A stretch of 33,845 nt of DNA, from assembly GCF_016653355.1 (NCBI RefSeq), contig NZ_NHSK01000195.1, forward strand, positions 1-33,845, written 5' to 3'. Positions 15,223 to 24,079 of the stretch are shown piece after piece. Both the position numbers and the translations under genes were made by a program. This stretch comes from Rhodoplanes elegans (GTDB lineage: Bacteria; Pseudomonadota; Alphaproteobacteria; Rhizobiales; Xanthobacteraceae). Under the pieces are notes generated by a model, which saw nothing but the letters and a program-made list of their open reading frames with translations, did not search any database and was not told the DNA's origin. Position 1 is the stretch's first letter. Each line of letters begins with the position of its first letter.

Positions 15223-17295
15223 CTACCGCCCCTCGCGGGCCCAGGTGAGGGCGAGGCTGCCGACCAGGAGGAGGAGGCCCAAAAGGCCGGCGAACATCGG
15301 CAGCACGCCGACGCCGCGCACCACGCTGGCGTCGCGCATCTTCAGGCCGATCCAACTGTCGCCCTTGAAGGTCTCGGACGAGCGCACCGCGACGACGCGC
15401 GGCACGTCGGCCTCGGCGCCGGCGCGCGCGAGAAGTCGCCGGGCGCTGCCGCCGGTCGCGTCGGTGAGCGGCGCCATCACGTCGGTGGTCGAGGTCACCT
15501 CGGAGAACTCGCGCGGGTTGGGCGGCCCGACATTCACCATCGCGGTGAGCTTGCCGTCGGAGGCGCGCCACAGGCCGAGCTCGTTCGCCTCGATGCTCTT
15601 GCGCCAGACGCCGGCGTCGGCCGGGTCGAGCTCGAGCGTGCGGGTCGCGCCGGACGGCGCCGTCAACGTCACGGGCGCCGCCGTCTCGGCCATGGTCTGG
15701 CGCTGCACGACGATCTCGCGGCCGCGGGCGAACAGCCGCAGCGCCTCCTCCTCGAGATCCGGTTGCTTCATCAGCCAGTGCGACAGCCGGCGCAACAGAT
15801 CGATGTGCGGCCCGCCGCCCTCGTAGCCGCGCGCCCACAGCCAGATGTGATCGGACAGCAGGAGCGCGACGCGGCCCTCGCCCTCGCGGGCGAGCACCAG
15901 CAGCGGCTTCTCGTCCGGCCCCTTCATCACCGTCATGCCCTCGATCGAGCGGGCGTCGACCAGGCGGAACCAGCGGCTCCAGGCCGGCGGCTCGGCGCCG
16001 GCGCCCTCCAGGGTGCGGGTGACGGGATGGCGCTTGCCGAGATCGGTCAGCGCCGCGTGGAACGCCTGCTCGGTGACGCGGCCGTTCGGCTCGGCCGGCA
16101 GGATCGACTCGAGCGGCGTGCGCCACAGCGAGGTCTGGCTGGCGTAGTCGGGGCCGGCCGCGACCAGCACGGCGCCGCCGTCGCGCACGTAGCGGGCGAT
16201 GTTGTCGAAATAGATGATCGGCAGCACGCCCTGGCGCGCGTAGCGATCGAAGATGATCAGCTGGAACTCGTTGATCTTCTGCTGGAACAGCTCGCGGGTC
16301 GGAAACGCGATCAGCGACAGCTCGTTGATCGGCGTGCCGTCCTGCTTCTCCGGCGGGCGCAGGATGGTGAAGTGGACGAGGTCGACATTGGCGTCGGACT
16401 TGAGGAGATTGCGCCAGGTGCGCTCGCCGGCATGCGGCTCGCCGGAGACGAGCAGCACGCGCAGCTTGTCGCGCACGCCGTCGATCGAGACGACGGCGCG
16501 GTTGTTCAGCGGAGTGAGCTCGTCGAGGATCGGCGATGCCTCGATCTCGACGATGTTCTGGCCCGGATGCGGGATCGGCACCTGCACGCGCACCTGATCG
16601 CCCGACAGCACGCTGCGGCGCTCGATCGTCTCGCCGTCGCGGCTGATGCGCACCTCGGCGGGGCCGCGCGGCGCGCCCGTGTCCTCGACCCGGAACGTGA
16701 TGGTCTGCTGCTGGCCGACGATGCCGAAGCGCGGCGCCGAGACGAGGACGACGCGGCGGTCGCGCTCGCCCGGATGGCCAGTGACCAGCGCATGCACGGG
16801 CGCCGAAAAGCCGAGCGCGCCGGTGTCGGCCGGCACGTCGTGGACGCGGCCGTCGGTCAGCATGATGGCGCCAGCGACACGCTCCGGCGGCACGTCGGCG
16901 AGCGCCGCGCCGAGCGCGCCGAACAGACGGGTTCCGTCGCTCTCGCCGTCGGCCTGGCCGGCCTCGACGGTGCGCAGCTCGAGTCCGGTGATGCGCGCCA
17001 GCCGCTCGGTCAGCGCGGCGCGCGCGGCTTCCGCCTGCGCGGCGCGCTCGCCGAATCCTTGGCTGGCGCTCTTGTCGACCACCATCACGGCGACCGACGA
17101 CAGCGGCTCGCGGTCCTCGCGGGTGAAGGACGGATTCGCCAGCGCCAGCACCAGCAGCGCCAGCGCCAGCGTTCTGATCAGGGCACCGCGCATGCGGGCG
17201 ACGATCAGCAGGAGCGCGATCACGCCGGCGACCGCCGCGGCGGCCCACACGACGTAATCGGGAACGAGCGGCGCGAACGAGATACCGAAGGTCAT
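15223..17295 (-). CDS. Membrane protein with VWA-like segment and gatase-like region, last gene of the moxR operon
   Basis: The protein has 690 residues from the ATG at 17295. Two hydrophobic segments (about 12-33 and 37-55) anchor the N-terminus and a third lies near 665-685. After the anchor, VAVMVVDKSASQ contains an intact DxSxS metal-ion-dependent adhesion site, and AIMLTDGRVHD supplies its distal TDG, so residues about 65-175 look like a von Willebrand A-type fold. The long middle has Ig-like strands and a section (IIFDRYARQGVLPIIYFDNI onward) resembling class I glutamine amidotransferase-like folds, without an obvious catalytic Cys. Homologues of this size follow MoxR-DUF58-DUF4159 genes in related bacteria. 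The function is unknown; it is probably a periplasm-facing partner of MoxR. Confidence 0.82.
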   Translation of the reverse strand: MTFGISFAPLVPDYVVWAAAAVAGVIALLLIVARMRGALIRTLALALLVLALANPSFTREDREPLSSVAVMVVDKSASQGFGERAAQAEAARAALTERLARITGLELRTVEAGQADGESDGTRLFGALGAALADVPPERVAGAIMLTDGRVHDVPADTGALGFSAPVHALVTGHPGERDRRVVLVSAPRFGIVGQQQTITFRVEDTGAPRGPAEVRISRDGETIERRSVLSGDQVRVQVPIPHPGQNIVEIEASPILDELTPLNNRAVVSIDGVRDKLRVLLVSGEPHAGERTWRNLLKSDANVDLVHFTILRPPEKQDGTPINELSLIAFPTRELFQQKINEFQLIIFDRYARQGVLPIIYFDNIARYVRDGGAVLVAAGPDYASQTSLWRTPLESILPAEPNGRVTEQAFHAALTDLGKRHPVTRTLEGAGAEPPAWSRWFRLVDARSIEGMTVMKGPDEKPLLVLAREGEGRVALLLSDHIWLWARGYEGGGPHIDLLRRLSHWLMKQPDLEEEALRLFARGREIVVQRQTMAETAAPVTLTAPSGATRTLELDPADAGVWRKSIEANELGLWRASDGKLTAMVNVGPPNPREFSEVTSTTDVMAPLTDATGGSARRLLARAGAEADVPRVVAVRSSETFKGDSWIGLKMRDASVVRGVGVLPMFAGLLGLLLLVGSLALTWAREGR

Positions 17296-17326
17296 GCGGT
17301 GTCCGGTGCTGCGACGTGTTCAGCGT

Positions 17327-17416
17327 CGTCATGCCCGGGCTCGTCCCGGGCATCCACGCCTTCGGCCGCTGTTGAACGCAACCCCGTGGATGGCCGGGAC
17401 GAGCCCGGCCATGACG
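17327..17416. repeat. Paired REP-like units inside the moxR operon
   Basis: CGTCATGCCCGGGCTCGTCC onward (17327-17358) faces an inverted unit ending GGCCATGACG (17385-17416). It fills the gap between the DUF4159 gene and the last gene, the only gap of size in an otherwise overlapping operon. It could modulate mRNA stability or expression between the two genes. Confidence 0.8.
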
Positions 17417-17432
17417 GGCGAGGCAGTCCGCC

Positions 17433-17462
17433 TCTCATTGTCCCAGCTCTCATTGTCCCAGC
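17433..17462. repeat. 15-base tandem duplication over a stop codon
   Basis: TCTCATTGTCCCAGC occurs twice in direct succession (17433-17447 and 17448-17462). On the minus strand it duplicates the final codons and stop of the DUF4159 gene, giving a second in-frame stop 15 bases later. Confidence 0.85.
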
Positions 17463-20281
17463 CGCTCCAGCAGCGCCGGGACGTGGACCTGGTCGGCCTT
17501 GTAGTTGCCGGTCAGGGCGTACATCACGATGTTGACGCCGGCCCGGAAGGCGTGCTCGCGCTGGCGCGGCTCGCCCGGCACCAGCGGCAGCAGCGCCTGG
17601 CCGTCCGGCCGCGTCGCCCAAGCGCCGGCGAGGTCGTTCGACGTGATCAGGATCGACGAGACGCCGTCGCCGGCGCGGGCCGGGCGGCGCTCGTCCGGCC
17701 CGTCCGGGTCGGCGGCTGGCATCGCCTCCACCCACAGCCGTCCGGCCGTGAAGCGGCCCGGGAAGTCGCGCAGCAGGAAGAACGTCTTGGTGAGCACGTG
17801 CTCGCGCGGGATCGGCTCCAACTCCGGGATGTCGAGCGACGACAGGATGCCACGCAGCGCCACCATGCCCGGGCTCCGCGTCTCGGCGCCGGGCGCCGCC
17901 TCGACGGCGTCGCGGGTGTCGAACAGGATGGTGCCGCCCTGCTTCATGTAGGCGTCGACGCGGGCGAGCGCCTGCGCCGACGGCTTCGGCGCGTCGGGCA
18001 CGATCGGCCAGTAGATCAGCGGGAAGAAGGCGAGTTCGTCGCGCGCGATGTCGAGGCCGAGCGGCTCGCCGCCCTCCAGCGCGGTGCGCTGGCCGAGAAA
18101 CACCGTGAGGCTCTGCAGCCCGGCCTTGCTGATCGCGTCGACCTCGGCATTGCCGGTCGTCACATAGGCGAGGCGGGCGCCCGAGGTCGCCTTGGCCGCG
18201 AAGGCATCGGCCTGCGGGTCGGCGGGGCGCGGCTCGGCCGCCTGCGCCGGCGGCGGCGCGACGGTCGAGAGCGCCACGGCGAGGCCGACGAGAATCGCGG
18301 CCGGGGCGCGGCGCCAGCCGGTCAGGCGGGCGAGCCCGCCGGCGAGCCAGAACACGATCAGGGCGTCGACGAGCGCCAGCGCCATGGCGCCGAGCAGGAT
18401 CGGTCCGCGCAGGTCCTGCGGCTCGGTCGCCCGGTACGGCTCGATGCGGGCGCCGAGCGGGGCGAGGTCGAGCGGCTTCGGGCGGTCGGTGGCGAGGAGC
18501 GTGTTCACGGCGACGAGGCCCTCCGGCGGCCCGTAGAAGCCGGGCGGATTGTCGGCGGTGGCACGGCCCGCGAAGCCCGCGGCGACCGGCCGGGCGGTCG
18601 GCGGCGGCGGGCCGAACACGCCGTAGCCGTCGAGCAGGCGGGTCGGCGCCACCGTGTCGGCGGTGCCCTGCGCTTTCGCGCCCGCCTCCGGTCCGACCGA
18701 CGTGCCGGACAGGCCGACGACGCGGCGGAGCATCTCGACGAAGGCGCCTGACAGCGGCAGGTCGGACCAGCGGGTGTCGGCCGTGACGTGGAACAGCACC
18801 ACCATCCCCTTGCCGCGCTTGGCGGCGGTGACGAGCGGCGTGCCGTCGGCGAGCGCCGCCCAGGTGTGATCGACGAGCGCGGAGTCGGGCTCGGCCAGCA
18901 CCTGCCGGCGGACCGTGACGTCCTCGGGCACCGGCAGGCCGGCGAACGGCCCGTCATGCGAGAAGCTCGCGAGCCGCTGTGGCTGCTCCCAGCTGAGACT
19001 CCCGCCGAGCACCCGGCCGCCGCGGCGCAGCCGCACCGGCACGAGGTCGTCGTCGGCCGCCGCGAGCCGCGGCCCGGCGAAGCGCACCAGCACGCCGCCG
19101 TCCTCGACCCAGCGGGTCAGCTTCTCGCGCGCCGGTCCGGCGACGTTGCCGACATCGGCCAGCACCAGCATGGGCAGCCGCTGGTCGACGAACTGGCCGA
19201 CCGCCTCGGCCGGCGATCCGCGCTCGGCGATGCGCGCGTCGGCGAAGGGGGCGAGCGCGCGGCCGAGATAGAACGTCGAGGCGAGCAGCGGCTGCGCCGT
19301 CTCGGTGGTCGAACCGGTGACGACGCCGACGGTGCGGCGGCGCCAGCGCTTGTCGAGCAGCTGCACGGCACCGGCCGACGACTCGCCCATGATCTCCAGC
19401 CGCGCGATGTCGTTGCGCAGCTCGACCGGCAGGTCGAAGCGCGCCTCGGTCTCGGTGGCCCCGCCGCCGAAGCCGAACGACGTCTCGCCGAGCGGCAGGC
19501 CGCGCAGATCGAGCGCCCGCACCGTGCCGGCGGTCGGGCCGTCGGCCACGGCGCGCAGCACCTTGACGGAGAGCCCGCCGGCGGCGTTGTCGGCGGCGGC
19601 GAGCGCCAGCGCCGGCCGCACCCCGCCGCTCACCACGGTGACGGCACGGTTTTCGGCGAGCGCCTTCAAGCCGTTGACGAAGTCCGGCGCGCGGCCGAGA
19701 TCGACGTCGTCGGCGAGCCAGACGACCTCCGCCTCCGGCGTGCCGGCGACGAGGCGGCCGATGGCCGGCAGCGCGTCGGCGCGCTCGACCGCGTGCGGCT
19801 TCGGCCGGATGGTGCGCAGCCGCGCCGCGGCGGCGTCCGGCGGCTCGAAGGAGAGGTCGCGGGTCGGCTCGGAGAGCGGCACCAGGGCGACGCCGCGGCC
19901 GTCCGCCTGGGCGCGGGCGACGAGATCGGTCGCGGTGCGCATCCGGGCGTCGAACGTGGAGGCCGACGACCAGCCGTCGTCGATCAGCACGACGAGCGGC
20001 GCCTTGGCCGTGGCGGTCGACACCGGCGGATTCCACAACGGCCCGGCGGCGGCCAGGATCACGAGGGCGGCGAGCGTCAGCCGCAGCAGCGTCAGCCACC
20101 ACGGCGTGCGGGCCGGCGTCTCCTCCTTGGGGGCGATGTCGAACAGGAGGCGGGTCGGCGGGAAGTCGACGCGGCGCGGCCGCGGCGGCACGAGACGCAG
20201 CAGCCACCACAGCAGCGGCAGGCTGACGAGCCCGATCAGCACGAGCGGCGAGGCGAAGGCGAGCGGCAGCCCGGGGATCAT
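17450..20281 (-). CDS. BatA-N / DUF4159 domain membrane protein
   Basis: The protein has 943 residues from the ATG at 20281, which overlaps the DUF58 stop as ATGA. The frame stays open far upstream, but that part is antisense-like shadow within the DUF58 gene. Residues about 1-85 match the BatA aerotolerance N-terminal domain, with membrane segments at about 10-30 and 62-82. A VWA-like segment follows, but its adhesion site is degenerate (LIDDGWSSAS instead of DxSxS). Two more hydrophobic stretches lie near 660-710, the second resembling a signal-like segment ending PAQA. Residues about 700-943 are DUF4159 (GARLAYVTTGNAEVD, FFPLIYWPI). It probably sits in the inner membrane with most mass in the periplasm. 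Confidence 0.87.
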   Translation of the reverse strand: MIPGLPLAFASPLVLIGLVSLPLLWWLLRLVPPRPRRVDFPPTRLLFDIAPKEETPARTPWWLTLLRLTLAALVILAAAGPLWNPPVSTATAKAPLVVLIDDGWSSASTFDARMRTATDLVARAQADGRGVALVPLSEPTRDLSFEPPDAAAARLRTIRPKPHAVERADALPAIGRLVAGTPEAEVVWLADDVDLGRAPDFVNGLKALAENRAVTVVSGGVRPALALAAADNAAGGLSVKVLRAVADGPTAGTVRALDLRGLPLGETSFGFGGGATETEARFDLPVELRNDIARLEIMGESSAGAVQLLDKRWRRRTVGVVTGSTTETAQPLLASTFYLGRALAPFADARIAERGSPAEAVGQFVDQRLPMLVLADVGNVAGPAREKLTRWVEDGGVLVRFAGPRLAAADDDLVPVRLRRGGRVLGGSLSWEQPQRLASFSHDGPFAGLPVPEDVTVRRQVLAEPDSALVDHTWAALADGTPLVTAAKRGKGMVVLFHVTADTRWSDLPLSGAFVEMLRRVVGLSGTSVGPEAGAKAQGTADTVAPTRLLDGYGVFGPPPPTARPVAAGFAGRATADNPPGFYGPPEGLVAVNTLLATDRPKPLDLAPLGARIEPYRATEPQDLRGPILLGAMALALVDALIVFWLAGGLARLTGWRRAPAAILVGLAVALSTVAPPPAQAAEPRPADPQADAFAAKATSGARLAYVTTGNAEVDAISKAGLQSLTVFLGQRTALEGGEPLGLDIARDELAFFPLIYWPIVPDAPKPSAQALARVDAYMKQGGTILFDTRDAVEAAPGAETRSPGMVALRGILSSLDIPELEPIPREHVLTKTFFLLRDFPGRFTAGRLWVEAMPAADPDGPDERRPARAGDGVSSILITSNDLAGAWATRPDGQALLPLVPGEPRQREHAFRAGVNIVMYALTGNYKADQVHVPALLERLGQ

Positions 20282-21327
20282 GCGGACCTCGCTTCGGCGA
20301 ACGCCGCGGTGTCGGTTTCGGCGTCGGCGCCGGTCTCGTCGCCGCGCTCCGCGTCCGGCGCCGGCTCGCTGCGGGCGGCCGGCGACACGGCGCCCCGTCC
20401 GGCGGAGAGGCGGGCGTGGAGCTGCAGCATCAGGTCGGTCGCCGGACGGTCGGTGCGGTGGATCACGAAGCTCCAGCCGATGCGGTCGGTCTCGGCGCGA
20501 ATCTGGCTGCGGTGGAGCGCGATGCGGGTCGTGTAGTCGTCGCGCCACGCCTCGGCCCGGCCGGCCGTGACGGCGCCGAAGCCCTCGGGCTCGACGAACT
20601 CGACGCGGCCCGAATACGGGAACGTCTCCTCGGCCGGATCGACGATCTGCACGACATGGCCGTGCGCGCCGGCGGCGGAGAGCCGCGCCAGCGTCTGCCG
20701 GATCTCGCCGATCGGGCTCCACAGGTCGGCCAGCACCAGCACCTCGGACAGCGGCGAGGGCGAGAAGGCCGGCGGCAGGCTCGCGCGCTCGGCCGCGTCG
20801 TGCAGGAAGGCCTGCACCATGCGGTCGATGACGTTGCGGTTGGCCGTCACCGGCATCAGGCCCGGGATGCCGACGCGCTCGCCGCCCTGCACCAGCACCT
20901 CGCCGAGCGCCAGCGCCATCACCAGGGCGCGCTCGAGCTTGCTGTCGGTCGCCAGCCGCGAGCGGAATGCCATCGAGGGCGAGCGGTCCGGCCAGATCCA
21001 CACCGTGTGGGCGGCCTCCCATTCGCGCTCGCGCACGTAGAGGTGCTCGTCGCGCGCCGAGCGGCGCCAGTCGACGCGGGCCGAGGATTCGCCGGAGACG
21101 AAGCGGCGGTACTGCCAGAAGTTCTCGCCCGGACCGGCGCGGCGGCGGCCGTGCAGGCCGTGGATGACGGTCGCGGCGACGCGGCGCGCCTCCAGCACCA
21201 GCCGCGGCATCAGCGCCGCGAGGTGACGGCTCGACGCGCCGGCGCGATCGAGCGCCTGCTGCTCGGGTGTTCGCGTCTCGGGCGGCCGCTTGTCGCGACC
21301 CGGCGAGGCGGTGGGGGTTGCCGCCAT
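20278..21327 (-). CDS. DUF58 domain protein (VWA-type partner of MoxR)
   Basis: The protein has 349 residues from the ATG at 21327, four bases after the moxR stop. The DUF58 core is clear: GENFWQYRRFVSGESSARVDWRRSAR, then VREREWE, then HTVWIWPDRSPSM, where DRSPS is an intact DxSxS metal-ion-dependent adhesion site. VLVLADLWSP gives a distal acidic residue. No membrane anchor is visible, unlike many DUF58 proteins. The last 40 residues are Ala/Glu/Asp-rich and look disordered. DUF58 genes follow moxR in many bacteria, and the pair is thought to act in assembly or maturation of envelope or metalloenzyme complexes. The precise client is unknown. Confidence 0.93.
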   Translation of the reverse strand: MAATPTASPGRDKRPPETRTPEQQALDRAGASSRHLAALMPRLVLEARRVAATVIHGLHGRRRAGPGENFWQYRRFVSGESSARVDWRRSARDEHLYVREREWEAAHTVWIWPDRSPSMAFRSRLATDSKLERALVMALALGEVLVQGGERVGIPGLMPVTANRNVIDRMVQAFLHDAAERASLPPAFSPSPLSEVLVLADLWSPIGEIRQTLARLSAAGAHGHVVQIVDPAEETFPYSGRVEFVEPEGFGAVTAGRAEAWRDDYTTRIALHRSQIRAETDRIGWSFVIHRTDRPATDLMLQLHARLSAGRGAVSPAARSEPAPDAERGDETGADAETDTAAFAEARSA

Positions 21328-21331
21328 CGGC

Positions 21332-22336
21332 CTATCCGATCCGGCCCTTCAGCCGGCCGATGATCCCCGGCACGGTCTCGCCGTCGGCGCGGGCCGCGAA
21401 GGTGAGCGCCATGCGGTGCTTGAGGATCGGCTCGGCGAGCGCCAGCACGTCGTCGATCGACGGCGCGTAGCGGCCTTCGAGCAGCGCGCGGGCGCGCACC
21501 GCGAGCATCAGCGCCTGGCTGGCGCGCGGCGACGGGCCCCAGGCGATCAGCTTGCCGTCCGGGCCTTCGGCGCCGGGGCGGGCTGAACGCACCAGCGCGA
21601 GGATCGCCTCGACCACCGACTCGCCGACCGGCAGGCGACGGACCAGCCGCTGCGCCGCGATCAGGTCGTCGGCGCTCATCGCCGGCTTCGCCGTGCCCTG
21701 CTCGGCGCCCGTGGTGTCGAACAGGATCTTCCGCTCGGCTTCGAGATCCGGGTAGTCGACGTCGATCTCCATGAGAAAGCGGTCGAGCTGCGCCTCGGGC
21801 AGCGGATAGGTGCCTTCCTGCTCCAGCGGGTTCTGGGTGGCGAGCACGTGGAACGGCTTCGGCAGGTCGTGGCGGACGCCGGCGACCGTGACGTGCTGCT
21901 CCTGCATGGCCTGGAGGAGCGCCGACTGGGTGCGCGGGCTCGCGCGGTTGATCTCGTCCGCCATCAGCAACTGGCCGAACACCGGTCCCGGGATGAAGCG
22001 GAAGCTGCGCTTGCCGCTCGGGTTCTCCTCCAGCACCTCGCTGCCGAGGATGTCGGACGGCATCAGGTCGGGCGTGAACTGGATGCGCTTGGCGTCGAGG
22101 CCGAGCACCGTGCCCATGGTGTCGACGAGCTTGGTCTTGGCGAGGCCGGGAACGCCGACCAGCAGCGCGTGACCGCCCGACAGGATCGTGATGATGGCGT
22201 GCTCGACGACCCGGTCCTGCCCGAAGATCACGGTGCCGACCGCGGCACGCGCGGCCCGCACATGGCTCGCCGTCGTCTCCGCGGCGCGCACGATCATGTC
22301 TTCCAGCTTCTCGAGATTCTCGCCGCTCGGCGCCAT
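21332..22336 (-). CDS. moxR: MoxR family AAA+ ATPase
   Basis: The protein has 334 residues from the ATG at 22336, with GAGGAG seven bases upstream. Walker A is GVPGLAKTK (61-69), Walker B LLMADEIN (123-130), followed by the ASPRTQSALLQAMQEQHVT segment and the sensor-1 ATQNPLEQEGTYPLPEAQLD, all diagnostic for MoxR. The C-terminal lid domain is present. MoxR ATPases are hexameric chaperones that work with VWA-domain proteins. Here it heads a four-gene operon whose other three products carry VWA-type folds. A promoter should lie in 22337-22460, where phased TCCGGA motifs occur. Confidence 0.96.
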   Translation of the reverse strand: MAPSGENLEKLEDMIVRAAETTASHVRAARAAVGTVIFGQDRVVEHAIITILSGGHALLVGVPGLAKTKLVDTMGTVLGLDAKRIQFTPDLMPSDILGSEVLEENPSGKRSFRFIPGPVFGQLLMADEINRASPRTQSALLQAMQEQHVTVAGVRHDLPKPFHVLATQNPLEQEGTYPLPEAQLDRFLMEIDVDYPDLEAERKILFDTTGAEQGTAKPAMSADDLIAAQRLVRRLPVGESVVEAILALVRSARPGAEGPDGKLIAWGPSPRASQALMLAVRARALLEGRYAPSIDDVLALAEPILKHRMALTFAARADGETVPGIIGRLKGRIG

Positions 22337-22668
22337 GCCGTGCTCCTCGTCGGGGCCGCCCGACGGGTCCGCCGGGCCGGCCGATCAACCACTCCGGATA
22401 CGGTCCGGACACCACTCCGGACCTGTCCGGACACCATCGGCCGCCGGCTTTCCGGATCGACCTCACCCTGCGACGCGAGCCATGCATCGATCGGGCCAGC
22501 CGACTGTTGCGCCCGGCCGTTCCCACTCTCACCTATGCACCATAGGCTGTCGAGATGAGTCGGGGCGGGACACCACCGCATCACGTTCGCGCGACCGTTT
22601 CGGGCGAGCGGACGAGGGGCGGGGATCGGCGTCGGCGACCGCGCAGCCGGACAGAGTCGAGGCGAACC
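22337..22668. other. Divergent promoter region between moxR and the DUF1285 gene
   Basis: These 332 bases separate two divergent start codons. I see no gene. The moxR-proximal part contains five TCCGGA motifs (listed). The DUF1285-proximal part can be read as an in-frame extension from an ATG at 22555, but the sequence is arginine-rich and not family-like. Confidence 0.6.
22393..22456. promoter_or_regulatory. Phased array of five TCCGGA motifs
   Basis: TCCGGA begins at 22393, 22404, 22416, 22426 and 22451. The first four are 11, 12 and 10 bases apart, about one helical turn, so they face the same side of DNA. They lie 57-120 bases upstream of moxR. This looks like a cooperative binding site for an unknown regulator. 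Confidence 0.5.
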
Positions 22669-23289
22669 GTGGCGAAGGAAGGGCAGAGCGGGACGGGGCA
22701 GGGCGGAGCCGGACCGATCGAGTCGCTCGCCGGCGCCGTGACGGCCGCGGCCGGCCGCGGGCCGCCGCCCGTGCATCTGTGGAATCCGCCCGACTGCGGC
22801 GACATCCCGATGCGCATCGCCGCCGACGGCACCTGGTTCTACCAGGGTAGCCCGATCGGGCGGGCCGCGCTCGTCAAGCTGTTCGCCTCGGTGCTGCGCC
22901 GCGACGGCGACCGCTACGTGCTCGTCACGCCGGTCGAGAAGTGCGGCATCGTGGTCGACGACGCGCCCTTCCTGGCGGTCGAGATGGTGGCCGAGCCGGC
23001 GGCCGGGGACGGCGCGCCGGTGCTGCGCTTCCGCACCAATGTCGACGACTGGGTGACGTGCGACGCCGACCACGCGCTCCGCTTCGAGCCGGAGCCCGGC
23101 ACCGGCGGGCTCAAGCCCTACCTGCACGTGCGGCGCGGCCTGTGGGCTCGCGTCGTCCGGCCGGTCTATTACGACCTGGTGGCGCGTGGCGAGGAGCGCG
23201 CGGTCGACGGCGCCGCCATGTTCGGCGTCGCCTCGGGCGCCGCCTTCTTCCCGATGACGTCGGCCGACGCTTTGAATGATCACCTGTGA
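22669..23289 (+). CDS. DUF1285 domain protein
   Basis: I choose the GTG at 22669 (206 residues) because GAGG lies seven bases upstream and the length fits the family; a start at 22555 adds unconserved sequence. The conserved part begins near residue 40: PPPVHLWNPPDCGDIPMRIAADGTWFYQGSPIGR, then LVKLFASVLRRDGDRYVLVTPVEKCGI and VVDDAPFLAV. These are the hallmarks of DUF1285, a small two-domain protein of unknown function known structurally. It probably forms an operon with the CoA pyrophosphatase gene, 22 bases downstream. Confidence 0.92.
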   Translation: MAKEGQSGTGQGGAGPIESLAGAVTAAAGRGPPPVHLWNPPDCGDIPMRIAADGTWFYQGSPIGRAALVKLFASVLRRDGDRYVLVTPVEKCGIVVDDAPFLAVEMVAEPAAGDGAPVLRFRTNVDDWVTCDADHALRFEPEPGTGGLKPYLHVRRGLWARVVRPVYYDLVARGEERAVDGAAMFGVASGAAFFPMTSADALNDHL

Positions 23290-23311
23290 CGATGATGGGG
23301 GGCAGACGCCG

Positions 23312-23983
23312 ATGACCACGACCGACCAGCCGGCGGTCGATCCGCTCACGCTCGGCCACGCCTTCTTCGACCTTGCGCGCGAAAGGCTGGACATGGTGGT
23401 GCCGGCGGCGCTGACCGATCCGGAGCAGCCGGCGACCCGCGGCGACATCGACCTCGACCCCGACCTGTGGACGGCGGCGGGCGTCATCCCGGCGCGGCCG
23501 GCGGCCGTGCTGATCGGCATCGTCGACCGGCCGGAGCCGGGCATCATCCTGACCCAGCGCACCACCAGCCTGCCGAGCCACGCCGGACAGATCGCGTTTC
23601 CGGGCGGCAAGATCGATCCGGGCGACGCGACCCCGCTCGACGCGGCGCTGCGCGAGGCCGAGGAGGAGGTCGGGCTCGACCGCGGCCTCGTCGACCCGAT
23701 CGGCTATCTCGACCTCTACTGCACGTTCTCCGGCTTCCGCATTCTTCCGGTGGTGTCGCGGGTCGCGCCCGGCTATACGCTGACCCTCAACCAGGCCGAG
23801 GTGGAGGATGCCTTCGAGGTGCCGCTCGCGTTCCTGATGGACAAGCAGAACCACGCCCTGCACAGCCGCGAGTGGAAGGGCCTGCGGCGGCGCTTCTACG
23901 TGATGCCGTATCAGGAGCGCTACATCTGGGGCGTCACGGCGGGGATCCTCCGCAATCTCTACGAACGCATCTACGAGAAATGA
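23312..23983 (+). CDS. CoA pyrophosphatase (NUDIX, NudL/YeaB-like)
   Basis: The protein has 223 residues from the ATG at 23312; an ATG at 23276 overlapping the previous gene is possible but less likely. It carries the CoA-specific signature LPSHAGQIAFPGGKIDPGD leading into the NUDIX box, whose first acidic position is Asp, with REAEEEVGL completing it. Family members split CoA into 3',5'-ADP and phosphopantetheine, or act on related CoA esters. VPLAFLMDKQNHALHSREW and YIWGVTAGILRNLYERIY at the end also fit. Gene order DUF1285-CoA pyrophosphatase-DUF6111-cca is conserved among relatives, as far as I recall. Confidence 0.94.
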   Translation: MTTTDQPAVDPLTLGHAFFDLARERLDMVVPAALTDPEQPATRGDIDLDPDLWTAAGVIPARPAAVLIGIVDRPEPGIILTQRTTSLPSHAGQIAFPGGKIDPGDATPLDAALREAEEEVGLDRGLVDPIGYLDLYCTFSGFRILPVVSRVAPGYTLTLNQAEVEDAFEVPLAFLMDKQNHALHSREWKGLRRRFYVMPYQERYIWGVTAGILRNLYERIYEK

Positions 23984-24047
23984 TCAGGGAAGCGATCGGG
24001 TGTTCGCGGACGCGCTGCGATGTCGCGACGTTCATGATTGCGAGTTT

Positions 24048-24079
24048 CATGATGTGTGACGTGCATGATGTGTGACGTG
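24048..24079 (+). repeat. 16-base tandem duplication directly before the DUF6111 start
   Basis: CATGATGTGTGACGTG is repeated exactly at 24048-24063 and 24064-24079, two bases before the ATG at 24082. There is no good ribosome-binding site in this segment, so the duplication may affect DUF6111 translation. Confidence 0.85.

Noticed and set aside
15112-17535. Open frame of about 800 codons on the plus strand, opposite the last gene of the moxR operon
   Set aside because: It is antisense to a protein with clear membrane and VWA-like segments, its translation is Arg/Gly/Ala-rich with no family pattern, and long antisense frames are expected at this GC content.
17450-21022. A single 1190-codon minus-strand frame joining DUF58 and DUF4159 regions
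   Set aside because: The DUF58 gene occupies the upstream part in another frame and its stop overlaps a good ATG at 20281, so the shorter gene is the real one.
22555-22668. Earlier ATG start for the DUF1285 gene
   Set aside because: The extra 38 residues are Arg-rich and the GTG at 22669 has a better ribosome-binding site and gives the normal length.
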